A stretch of 64,000 nt of DNA from Orobanche coerulescens. Its lineage: Eukaryota > Streptophyta > Magnoliopsida > Lamiales > Orobanchaceae. Position numbers and translations under genes: made by a program. Position 1 is the first letter of the stretch; each line of letters starts with the position of its first letter. Under the pieces are notes generated by a model. The model did not search any database. It was not told the origin of the DNA and saw nothing but the letters and a program-made list of their open reading frames with translations. Below, in pieces: positions 11,444-21,010 of the stretch. The DNA is taken from positions 139,777,215 to 139,841,214 of the forward strand of contig CM065810.1 in the NCBI GenBank assembly GCA_033398695.1. Direction: 5' to 3'.

Positions 11444-11906
11444 TGTATAATGTCTTGAGAAACCATTTATCATGTATATCTGACTTTGTGTTGGGCGAAA
11501 TACTTGTGTTGTATTTTAGGTCGAGGAAAAGGCAAGGCACGGGAAGATCATGGTAGCGGCGAAAGGTTCGAAGGATACTAGTTTGGCGGCCCCAACTCTT
11601 TCTGTTGTCCGGTTATGTTCAAACCGTGTAATTTTATCTTTCCGCTTTATTTAAATTGTTGACCGAGTGTATTATTATTTGACGTATATTCCATCTCCAT
11701 ATGGTTTATACTTGCGTTCTAGATCCTGTGTACAATAAGGCCGTTGGCCATATTATTGTAAACTTCTAATCGGAGTAAAGACTATTTATTGTGGTACGGT
11801 ATCACAAGTATTGCGTTTTTAATCTATTTTTGGTATCGCCTGGTGGGTCCCAGTGTGGGGTCCACGATACTGTAATAGCTGCCTTTTTGGAGTGTTACAG
11901 TTTAAA
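11444..11906 (+). mobile_element. Gypsy LTR 3'-end fragment inside Mutator-like element 2
   Basis: The stretch ends in 'ggtgggtcccagtgtggggtcc...ctgtaatag...gagtgttaca', the same layout as the last ~70 bp of the LTR ending at 32613, and earlier shows 'ggcaaggcacgg' like the R/U5 part of that family. It lacks the LTR beginning and I see no target duplication, so it is a truncated copy or a capture by the Mutator-like element. Confidence 0.5.
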
Positions 11907-12386
11907 GTTCCTGAATCTGAGTCATACAAATTACTGAAAAGTGACAAAGAGGTTATGATAATGTTGTCATTTTTAAGGCCAAAAATGAGGGTTTTACACC
12001 TATATGTTGAGGGTGGGAAAATAATTGAAGGGGCTAGTGTTAATGGTGAGGCTGATACTATGGTGAAGAAGAGCAGACAAAAGCAACCTATGACAAAACA
12101 AGGAAAAGAGAAGACACAAGCAACCTCTAACGGAAAAGAGAAAAGAAGTGATAGTAAGGGAAAAGTCTACTTACGTGTAAGTAACTGAAATTATGCTCAT
12201 GTTTAGCTATTCAATTGCTATTAACTGAGGTTCTAATGCACCATTTTTTTTCTCTTGTAGATGCCAGGGACAGCAGGATTGGTATACCAAAACAAAACAT
12301 CCTCCTCAAATGCTACAAATAGCAATGTTACTAGAGCAAAAGAAGAACCTTCGACTCAAGAAAGTAGGAATCCAACAGCAAATTAG
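11907..12386 (+). pseudogene. Coding remnant of Mutator-like element 2, two exons, transposase-like N-terminus
   Basis: Exon 1 (about 11907-12176) reads '...SYKLLKSDKEVMIMLSF...VLHLYVEGG', a pattern seen near the N-terminus of plant MuDR-type transposases, then a Lys/Gln/Ser-rich linker. A plant intron with donor GTAAGT (12177) and acceptor TTGTAG (12260) leads to exon 2 (12261-12386), a polar tail ending in TAG. The catalytic DDE and SWIM zinc-finger regions are absent, so this is an internally deleted, inactive remnant. The similarity is weak; a captured host gene piece is the alternative. Confidence 0.4.
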
Positions 12387-12980
12387 AGATAGTAAATTGA
12401 CATGTGGCCTACTTTTAGTTTGTCTCGAGGTTATTTTTTTGTTAAACTGGATTTTAGGACTTTTTTGAATACAAGTTGATGATATGTTCAAACTTGTTTA
12501 TTTTGTGACTAAAGTACACTCGGATGATCAGGTTGTTTGTTGTGAGTTAAGTACACTTGATGCCATCTATTTTGTATGCTCCACTCTATATAATCAATGA
12601 AATCATGGTTGTGTTTTTTGATAACATTATGCACATGCTCTTTTGTCTGCAACTGATCAATGAAATTATAGTTGTGTTTTTTGATTATATTGTGCACATC
12701 TCTAAGCTCTTTTGTTTGCATCTGATATTATAAATTATTTGAATTGATATTATAAATTGTTTGAATTGCCCAAATATAATCGGAAAACAATTGCCCAAAT
12801 ATAATAGATTAATAGGTGATTTCTGGGGGAAAAAAGAGATTGGGGAAAAGATTAGAATTTTAGGGTAGAGGAAAAGAGGGCGAGTTACGACTTGTGCTAA
12901 AAAAAATCTTACCTTTTAATTAGAGTTAAAACGACGACGTTTCCCTTCCTTTAAACGACGTCGTTTATTTGAGTCAGACT

Positions 12981-13375
12981 GATTTGCCATGTAAGCAACG
13001 CCGATGTCCAACTCAGGTTCGAATTTGGGGAAATCTAAAAATGGGTGAAAATTGAGAAAAAATGAAAGGTTGGCAATTTAGCCTAAAATAAAAAAAAAGT
13101 GGGGAAATAAACCAGAATTTCAAAAAAGGTGAACAATTTTTATGCAAAGTGGCCAAATAGACGTTTCCCTTCCTTTAACCGACGTCGTTTATCGAATCAG
13201 ACCGATTTGCCATGTAAGCAACGCCGATGTCGAGCTCAGCTTCGATTTGGGGGAAATGATAAATCGGGTGAAAATTGAGAAAAACTGAAAGGTTGGCAAT
13301 TTTAGCCTAAAATTAAAAGGTGAAGAAATAAACCAAAATTGCAAAAAAGGTGAGCAATTTTTATGCAATTTAGCC
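12981..13375 (-). repeat. Right TIR of Mutator-like element 2
   Basis: It is the inverted partner of 11049-11443. Inside it, near 12930-12980, a further partial copy of the subrepeat junction (gacgtcgttta) remains that is missing on the left, so the left arm was shortened by the LTR fragment. Confidence 0.8.
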
Positions 13376-13591
13376 TTAAATTTAAAGTAAGATATAAATA
13401 GAATATTTAAAATAATATTATTTTATATATGTATTTTAAGTATAAAAAGAATTGAATTTTGAATAATGAAACAAAAGTTGATGATTTTTGGGAAAAAATT
13501 GATTGCTTTTATACATAAGTCATTCCCTCTGCAAAATTAAAACGATAGAAATAGTTGCGCAACGACGTCCACTGTTCTCCATCATTTCTAT

Positions 13592-13600
13592 TATATAAAA
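13592..13600 (+). promoter_or_regulatory. TATA box of the isomerase gene
   Basis: TATATAAAA stands about 180 bp upstream of the ATG at 13772, in the only stretch between the Mutator-like element (ends 13375) and the coding sequence. Transcription would then start near 13620-13630, leaving a ~145 nt 5' untranslated region. Confidence 0.55.
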
Positions 13601-13771
13601 ACCTCGTTCAATTTCCAAGAGGTAGCTATTTCCTGTCTTGGCTGTGAGGTGAAGACAACGCTTTTCAGCAACTTATAATTATTCATCATTTGATTACTTA
13701 CAATCAATTATTTGTTGAATTGAATTTAGTTCGCAGGAATCTGAATAAGGGGGAAAGAGGATAACATAGCC

Positions 13772-15255
13772 ATGGCAAATGGGGTAGAACATGATAAATC
13801 TCTGCAGTCCATTTGCTACAAAAGCGCGTCGCTTCAGTTGCTCGATCAGGTACTTTTCACTTCATATCTCTCCGTAAAGACCCCCTCCCCCTTCAGTTTT
13901 CGACCAAAAACAAGTAATGAAATTGAGTGATTTTAAGGATTTTTGGGTCAGTAAAATGTTATGATTTTTAGCGCCTCTGTGTGTGTGTGTGTGTCATAAT
14001 TATGCGAAGTACAGTTTTGATTTTTGGTTCTTTCCGGTTTCTTTGAGCAGAGAAAGCTTCCATTTGAGACCATTTACTTGGAAATTAGAGATTCCAAAGA
14101 CGGATGGTGAAGAATTCTTCTTCTAGTTATTTTAATTGTTCTTGCTACTACAGATGATGTAACTTATCAAATTTCAGTTCTGATTTGAAAATAGTTGGAT
14201 GGATCACGACGGCAGAGAATGACAATGATATGTATGCTTGAATCATCCCTTTAAGCATCAATCTCGTCCATTATTCTATCTACGTACCGTTACTGCTCCG
14301 GGGCAACCCAACATATATTTTCTTTTGTGTATAAACAATTTTAGTATTCTGTAAAGATTGTCGATAGTTTTGACGGAAATTTACAGTAAAGGCACCATCC
14401 TCGATCAGTCAATGCTTTCTTCATCAACCTTTAGAAGTCCTTAGGCAGTTTACCTAAAATTGGGGAGAATCACGTTTAGTAATATTGATATTATTCTAAT
14501 AGTAAAACATGATGTGCATACTGTGAATGAGACTTTGTTGTTCATGTTTTCACCCATCTTGATCCAGTCCCGATGCAAGGGCCACTTTTTGCCTGTTTAA
14601 AGTTTAATGTACGCCAGTTGAATTATTAGCTTAATATCGTTCATCGTCCTTATTTTTTTCTTTTCCCCCTATTAATGTATTTAAACAGGGTTGCAATAAA
14701 GGATATGGTTGTTCGTGGTGCACCAGCTATTGCCATAGCTGCTGCTCTCTCACTGGCAGTAGAAGTTTCTAAGTTAGGAGCATTTAACGGGACGGCTAAT
14801 GATGCAGCGTCTTTTCTTAACAATAAATTGGACTATCTTGTCTCAAGGTGATCAACTAATTTCAGTCGACATTCAATGTTTTTTCAGTTGCTTTTTTAAC
14901 TGATCAAATTCCCGTTCCTCAAATGCAGCCGTCCGACAGCTGTCAATCTTTCAGATGCTGCCACAAAACTCAAAGAAATCATACACAAGGCTGCAACCAC
15001 TGCTTCTGAAGCTCACACTGTCTTTCAGGTAAGACGCTATTGTAGTTTTGTTTAGATTTAGGCAATCTTCCTTGATTCTCTGGTCTCTAGTTCTGGGGAA
15101 ATCAGAAAATGGAATACATGTTTTTTTTTTAAATATACAGGCTTATATTAAACCCTCTTTTTCTCCTTTTATGTTATTTATGTAACGATCATTGACGGTT
15201 TCAAAGTTTGATTCATGTTAGCCGACCCCAAATCATTTTGGGACTAAGGCGTAGA

Positions 15256-15315
<60 letters not shown>

Positions 15316-17162
15316 ATACAGGCTTATACTGAAGCTGCTGAAGTCATGCTTCAAGATGATGTTGCTTCCAATAAGGCAATTGGATACCATGGAGCTAGTT
15401 TCCTTCAGAAACAGCAGATAGATCCCAAGAACATTTCTGTTCTGACTCATTGCAATACTGGCAGGTTCCGTTTCTTTACAACTATTGTTGTCGTGATCTT
15501 CAGCAAACATCACAATTCCTTGGGTTGTGATTTGTATTTTTCGTTGTGGAATACATTTTGATCATATCAATCCGATTGACCCATATAAAGATGTTTTAAT
15601 TGCATGGTTTATTACTTGAAACAGTCTAGCAACAGCTGGATACGGAACTGCTCTAGGCGTAATTCGTGCTCTCCATGAAAAAGGAGTTCTAGAAAGGGCT
15701 TACTGTACAGAAACACGCCCATTCAATCAAGTGAGTGCTGCACTTGTTCTGTAGTTGTTTTAACATCTATAAGGAATTTATGGTTTCTGAAAAAAATAGA
15801 ATTTGAATTCATCATATACTAACCTCCAAGACGTCCCATTCAATGTATAACTTTGACCATTGATATCTTTTATTATATCTATTAGTTAAAATTATGAAAA
15901 AATAATATTTTGAAAATACACATTGAGACAAATCCAACAACATCGTACATACTAACATTTGTTCTTATATTAGTAGAAAAAAGTACAAGCAAATATCAGT
16001 ATATAAATAGTGCAAAAGGCAAACCGTTGCAAGTAAAAAGATACAGAATAACACTGTAACAGTTACACACGGGAATTAATTTACTTCTCCTGCATGCTTG
16101 GAAAAAAAAATTATCACTGAAGTAATTTTCTGGTTCTTTGTGGAAGTTCACATTGTTTTTTTCTACATTATTCAACAACCCAAACGGGTCAGTGAAGACT
16201 CATGTTATCCTAGATTATCATGTTTAATTTGGCTTCGGACTTCTATGAATGGTACAGCTGCCTGTCCTAGTTTTTGCCCAACAACAACAACAACAACAAC
16301 ATCTAAGCCTTAGTCCCAAAATGATTTGGGGTCGGCTAACATGAATTAAACTTTGAAACCGTCAATGATCGTTACATAAATAACATAAAAGAAAAAAAAG
16401 AGGGAAAAAAGCAAATTTTGCCCAAGTCTGAATAAAATTTTGAGACAGGACCAAATTATTGTATATGATTATTGAAGAAATTTTCACCTAATAGGATGAA
16501 AATACGGACATGATGCTTTTTTGGGAGTGCAACAGACTAAATGATTATATACGGATATACCCTTGGGCCATGGACCTTGGACTTCAATCATATGAGCTGT
16601 GACTCATGTTTTCATTGAATCAATAACCTCAGGGATCAAGACTCACAGCTTTTGAATTAGTGCACGACAACATCCCCGCCACTCTAATAGCTGATTCTGC
16701 TGCGGCAGCATTAATGAAGGCCAGGCGAGTGAATGCTGTGATTGTTGGGGCCGATCGTGTGGCTGCTAATGGTACTCGAATGCAATGTCAAACCTCCATT
16801 TAAATTTCCTTTCGTTACTGCCGCTAAGATAGGCGTTCGTTTGGTTGCTATTATGAAAATTAAGGTGTGTTGGACTTGTCAATCGTACACTGCAGGTGAT
16901 ACTGCCAATAAGATAGGCACTTATAGCCTCGCACTGTCGGCAAGGCATCATGGTATCCCGTTTTACGTGGCTGCTCCTCTTACTTCCATTGATCTGTCCC
17001 TTCCTTCCGGGCAAGAAATTGTTATAGAAGAAAGGTCCGCAAAAGAATTACTGAATGCCCTTGGTGGATTGGGAGAACAAGTGGCCGCTTCTGGGATTTC
17101 TGTTTGGAATCCGGCTTTTGATGTTACGCCAGCTAATGTCATCACTGGTATTATTACAGAAA

Positions 17163-17246
<84 letters not shown>

Positions 17247-18340
17247 AGATTCAAATTTCAAGTGCCAAACCAACAACTTCTTACGCATCATGTCTCTCTC
17301 TTATCTTTAAATAATACTACTAAATGCTATATAATACTACAAGATCATATCTCTTTTGTTTTTATCTTTAAAATTTCAACCAAATACTATATATAATAGA
17401 GCCATGTTCCATAATATACGTGTTGATTTTACAATATTAATCACGTAATATGACACTGCTAGTAATTATCTCGACTCATCACCATCTCATGATATTTTCC
17501 ATGTAACTGGGGTTTGGGAATTTCAACGGGAAGGACATTCGGTGTAAAACTTTGCCACTTTGTTTTTTTGTATGGATTATGATGTTAACTAATTTTAGAC
17601 AATTAATTAATACTATAATCCTAATGTCACCACCGCCAACAGGGATCAAGGTGCAATTGATGATGACGATGACAATGACAATGAAAATACTATATAATAA
17701 TACAACATCATCTCTCTTTTCTTTTTATCTTTAAATAATTCAACTAAATACTATAACAATTCAGTATAATCTCTCTTCTTCTTATCCTTAAATAATGGAA
17801 CTTAGTATTACTCCCTCGTTCCATTATTACTCCCTCGTTCCATAAGTGTGCTCACTCTTCATGGGCACGAGTTTAATAAAGGTTAGGTAGTGGTGGTTTT
17901 GAGTGGAGAAAGAGTCCCATTTTTTGTTGTAGGGTTATGTTAATTATTGTTGTTGATTAATTAAATGATAAAGGGTGTGGGTCATCCTTGGTATTGTTGT
18001 AAATTCATTAAAAGGGTGGAGTAAAAATGGAATGGGTATTTTTTAAAAATGAAAGACACTCTTGTGGGATTGATGAAATTGACAAATTGAGTACACTCTT
18101 GTGGAACAGATGAAGTATATCATTTTACAACATCATCCACTTTTTACGACTGCTATCTACAGCAAAAAAATAAGGATTCCGAATTCTACAACAAACATTT
18201 ATTTCTTACTTTTCACCGCAAATACCCGAGATTCTGAATATAAGAATTCTAAATCCCGGCATACCCCTACCGTTCCATTCTTAAATTACATGCAAATTTC
18301 TTTACCCTTTTGCCTTTCTCTCTCCAAAATTCACATGAAG

Positions 18341-18386
<46 letters not shown>

Positions 18387-18516
18387 CTCACAGACACCGG
18401 CACACACACCACCATGCTTTCTAATAAGAGATTATGGATTGCAGGGTGTCATCACAAATGATGGTACTGATTCTTTCGACATCAAAGGTTTCATACTCAG
18501 CAGCCGCTGCATGTAG
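13772..18516 (+). CDS. mtnA: Methylthioribose-1-phosphate isomerase (mtnA / eIF2B-alpha-like family), nine exons
   Basis: The enzyme converts 5-methylthioribose-1-phosphate to 5-methylthioribulose-1-phosphate in the methionine salvage (Yang) cycle. Exons by splice signals and phase: 13772-13849, 14051-14106, 14689-14847, 14929-15028, 15322-15464, 15625-15730, 16633-16771, 16896-17164, 18445-18516; together 1122 nt, 373 residues, the usual family length. The frame is intact. Family motifs are '[11 protein letters not shown]' (about residues 52-62), 'LTHCNTG' with the catalytic Cys at about 175, and '[18 protein letters not shown]' with the catalytic Asp at about 255. The ATG follows an in-frame-free leader and starts [16 protein letters not shown], matching plant orthologues. 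AATAAA at 18638-18643 is a likely poly(A) signal. Introns 4, 6 and 8 hold SINEs, a MITE and microsatellites; the exon 8 donor is embedded in a (TC)n run and exon 5 has a duplicated acceptor, so splicing may be inefficient. Confidence 0.93.
13978..13994. repeat. (TG)n microsatellite in intron 1 of the isomerase gene
   Basis: A short run of alternating tg in intron 1. No function is implied; useful only as a marker. Confidence 0.8.
15148..15314 (+). mobile_element. Short SINE with (GTT)n tail in intron 4 of the isomerase gene
   Basis: The body ends 'gccgaccccaaatcattttg' plus a (GTT)~20 tail, the 3' end typical of a group of plant SINEs. Direct repeats TATACAGGCTTATA flank it at 15134-15147 and 15315-15328. 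An almost identical copy lies inverted at 16282-16415. The duplicated target includes the 3' splice site of exon 5 (intron part TATACAG, exon part GCTTATA). The body is only ~110 bp and I see no clear pol III A and B boxes, so this may be a 5'-shortened or minimal family. Confidence 0.8.
15256..15314 (+). repeat. (GTT)n tail of the SINE
   Basis: About twenty GTT units form the 3' tail of the SINE and now stand directly before the TATACAG acceptor of exon 5. Poly-Cys and poly-Thr frames through it are artefacts. Confidence 0.9.
16282..16415 (-). mobile_element. Second copy of the same SINE, inverted, in intron 6
   Basis: Starting from its (CAA)n side (16280-16301) it is the reverse complement of the SINE at 15148-15314 with only a few changes. 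Direct repeats TTTTGCCCAA at 16272-16281 and 16416-16425 flank it. The two copies flank exons 5 and 6 and are complementary over about 100 nt in the pre-mRNA. Confidence 0.8.
17166..17241 (+). repeat. (TC)~37 microsatellite at the exon 8 donor site
   Basis: The TC run begins with the T of the GT donor at 17165-17166, so the intron starts GTCTCTCT. The consensus A at +3 or +4 and G at +5 are lost. If intron 8 is retained, the frame continues as a Ser-Leu repeat and stops at 17312-17314. Confidence 0.9.
17830..18115. mobile_element. Stowaway-like MITE in intron 8
   Basis: The ends are CTCCCTCGTTCCATAAGTGT and, inverted, CTTCATCTGTTCCACAAGAG, flanked by TA at 17828-17829 and 18116-18117. The ~290 bp length, TA duplication and CTCCCT start are typical for Stowaway/Tc1-mariner MITEs. 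It has no coding capacity. A second partial CTCCCTCGTTCCAT lies just before it at about 17811. Confidence 0.75.
18344..18384. repeat. (TA)n microsatellite in intron 8
   Basis: About twenty TA units stand 60 bp upstream of the exon 9 acceptor (GCAG, 18441-18444). Confidence 0.9.
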
Positions 18517-19298
18517 TAATGCCTTTCCTCCGTCTGGGTTAGAAAAACCATTCCGCCTTCTTTATGTTGTAAGCTACTTCCTCCATCAATCTAACACAGG
18601 CTTGGGGGGAAAAGAGAGACATTGATTAAGAACACATAATAAATGAACCTGGAATGTAATTTTCCCACTTTGCCCTCACCCCTGGTGTGGTTTGAACAGA
18701 CAGTGGATCAGAAAGTTGTTTGTCCATCCTACAAATTCACAGGTATTTCAGCTTAGCATACTTTGCTGCTCTTCATATTAATCAGCAAAAAAACTATTTA
18801 TCGAAAAGTGGTACTCCACATATGTTACATGCTAATGCTCCACTGATGATCAAACAATGATTTCAAAAAAATGAATGTATGACATGCATGTTTTTATACA
18901 ACAACAACATTAGAGCCTTAATGTCACAATGCTTTGGGGTCGGGTAGACATGGATGTTTTTATAAATAAAAATATTGAATCCTCGCTAAAATTTTTTGTC
19001 ATATTAAATAGAAAATTATGCTAAGTTACATTCAAAGTCAAAGAGAAAAATTAAAGACATTATAGAATTATACTATTTTTTTCGTGTCACATCAAAGGTA
19101 TTAATTTCTTGTTAGAAAAAATTATATTACATTGTATTCAATGGAAAAACATATTAAATCACATTCAAAGTAAAAAACATTTAAAGGGACATGAGTCCAT
19201 AAAATACATTTAAGTAAATATTGTATTAAAGTATACTCCTTCAATCCACAAATTATTTATTTCTTGTCATTTTGGTCCATTCACAAAAAAGTTACCCC
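18517..19298. other. 3' flank of the isomerase gene, with SINE scrap and MITE edge
   Basis: It holds the 3' untranslated region (AATAAA at 18638-18643), a degenerate antisense copy of the GTT-tailed SINE at about 18897-18955 (caacaacaacatt...gcctta...ctttggggtcggg), and AT-rich sequence. From about 19236 the sequence 'ctccttcaatccacaaatt' resembles a Stowaway MITE end; its partner may be 'aattcttgggcggag' near 36564-36578, on the other side of the copia element inserted at 19299. No other gene is seen. Confidence 0.5.
18897..18955 (-). mobile_element. Degenerate third copy of the GTT-tailed SINE
   Basis: caacaacaaca followed by ttagagccttaatgtcacaa and ctttggggtcggg matches the 3' end of the intronic SINEs on the minus strand, with several mismatches. 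Only the 3' part is recognisable. Confidence 0.55.
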
Positions 19299-19537
19299 TG
19301 TTTCGGGAATTATTATTCCCGTGATGTGTCTTACCTAATACTGGTTGTAGGAAGATAGATGGAAGGTTCTAGATCTTTCTAGAGGTAGTAGGATCTTATT
19401 AGATGTCTTACCTTATATAGGAATCCTATGTATGGAAGGACTCTCATTGTAATGCCTATATAAAGGCTCCCTCTATCAGTGATATGAATACAATTGATTG
19501 ACTCGTATTTACAGCTTTCTTACTTTCTCCTTAAACA
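19299..19537 (+). repeat. Left LTR of copia-like element 1
   Basis: TG...CA ends, a TATA-like cctatataaagg at about 19455-19466, and high similarity to 36191-36433. The PBS-like CGTTATCAG begins at 19538. Confidence 0.85.
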
Positions 19538-20030
19538 CGTTATCAGTACATAGTCCCCCAATCGAGCAAGAAAAAATCTCCTCCCGTTTTTCTGAAAAAT
19601 CTCGAAAAAAGAAAAAAAAAATGAAAATCAGATTTTCCTCTGCAAACCCGTCGTTATCCCCTTACCCGGTCGAAACCCTAATCCCGCCGCGCCACCCCCG
19701 ATCCCAAATCTGCACCAAATTGGCCCCGCCTCGCACCAGGTCGTCGTTGCCATCGTCTTCCCCGACCTAGATCGCTGCCACAACCTCGATATGTTCACGG
19801 AACGACCCCTTTAAGCTTGATCGACGCGCGACTTCCGTTTGTAAGCCCGACACGTCGCTAGTCGTCGTCCGCCTTCATCTTCCCCAAACCTGCGATTCGT
19901 CTGCCTAATGCTAGCCAGACCCGTGCAACCCGTCATCTCCAAATTCTGACTCAAATTCGGACCCTCGACTACACCCCTTTTCCGCGGATCGCCTAATCTG
20001 CATCGAACCAGACCAAACACAAAAAAGAAG

Positions 20031-20240
20031 ATGATGAAGGCATCTTCAAAACCTCCGATGAAATCCAACGATGGCGATAGAGAAGAAACTCATAAACCTA
20101 TTTTCAAACTCACCAAAGACGACACCAAACCGCTGCTCCAAGACCCTATATTGAGATCCGACCCGATCGAGACAGAGGAGGCTGTGCTGCGGTTGCCTCC
20201 TTCACCGGATTGCATTAAACCGAAATACCGAGCCGAATGA
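20031..20240 (+). pseudogene. Short conserved-looking ORF in copia-like element 1 (possible captured host gene piece)
   Basis: It starts with ATGATG at 20031 and encodes 69 residues, with an acidic block 'ILRSDPIETEEAVLRLPPSP'. This is not a Gag, protease or integrase motif, and the codon use is GC-richer than the surroundings. It reminds me of a conserved plant peptide I cannot name. It could be a transduplicated N-terminal exon; it could also be chance. There is no evidence that it is expressed. Confidence 0.3.
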
Positions 20241-20856
20241 TTATGGAATCATGATGGCCCAAATGGCGATTGGAACGGAAATTCCAATTGACCAAATAAG
20301 TTGATGGTATGCCTAGAAAAGAATCAGGTCTTTCCTGTAAGAACTACAAATTAAGCAGTGGAGATCTGATTCGGAACAGAATTTCTCGACGAAACTGTAC
20401 GCGAACAGAAGCAGATTTTTACACACACAAAAAAAACGAGAGACGAGAATTTTTGCATGTAAATTTTCTGCACAGCGCAGTCGTACCAAAATCATGTTTC
20501 CCGATTCGTTAACCGTTGGATCGGTGTGAAATTTTTACAGCAACTTCCCAACACAAACACCTATATATTCAACAGTGGAGATCAAATTATGAGTAATATT
20601 GCTTACTGAAACTGTCGCCGAACAGAAGCAGATTTTTTGGAGATCTAACGTCATCCAATACCGAGCTGCTGCACCGTCGCGCCTGAGTCCTTTTTCGGCC
20701 GATTATCGAGCCCAGTAGTCCTTTCAGGGTTTCTCAACTCTCCGTCTTTTCCTAATTAATGATTCATTTGTTCATTGATTTGTACACTTATGAATCTTAC
20801 CATGTTTATGTCTTACGTGCATATAGGAAAATATGCTGCTTATGATGATGTGCACG

Positions 20857-21010
20857 CTATGGAGAAAAGCCATATTTATTATCCCGTTCAAGGATCAAAG
20901 TAAATATGGAGCCGAGTACCCGCGAAAATATGTTGCTCTTATGGAGAGAAGCCAAATTTATTATCCCGTTCAAGGATCAAAGTAAATATGTAACCGAGTA
21001 GCCACGTAAG
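20857..21010 (+). repeat. Two-copy tandem repeat (~81 bp unit)
   Basis: The phrase 'tttattatcccgttcaagga tcaaagtaaatatg' recurs, first from about 20875 and then from about 20957, with the neighbouring bases also conserved. It lies in the decayed 5' interior of copia-like element 1. Confidence 0.7.

Larger units (their letters stand above)
11049..13375. mobile_element. Mutator-like element 2 with long compound TIRs (2327 bp)
   Basis: The ends GGCTAAATTGCATAAAAATT and its inverse are flanked by an exact 9 bp direct repeat TTAAATTTA (11040-11048 and 13376-13384). The inverted arms run about 395 bp (11049-11443 and 12981-13375) and are almost identical. Each arm contains two ~200 bp subrepeats, both with 'gacatcggcgttgcttacat'. 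The interior holds a gypsy LTR scrap and a two-exon coding remnant similar to the N-terminal part of MuDR-type transposases. The right end is only ~215 bp upstream of the TATA box of the isomerase gene. Confidence 0.85.

Noticed and set aside
15208..15561. Frames with poly-Cys, poly-Thr or similar runs over the (GTT)n tail
   Set aside because: They are readings of the SINE tail in intron 4; the real coding part is exon 5 (15322-15464).
16742..17314. Single ORF reading exon 7 into exon 8 and a Ser-Leu repeat
   Set aside because: It ignores the intron 16772-16895 and reads through the (TC)n in intron 8; the conserved protein requires splicing.
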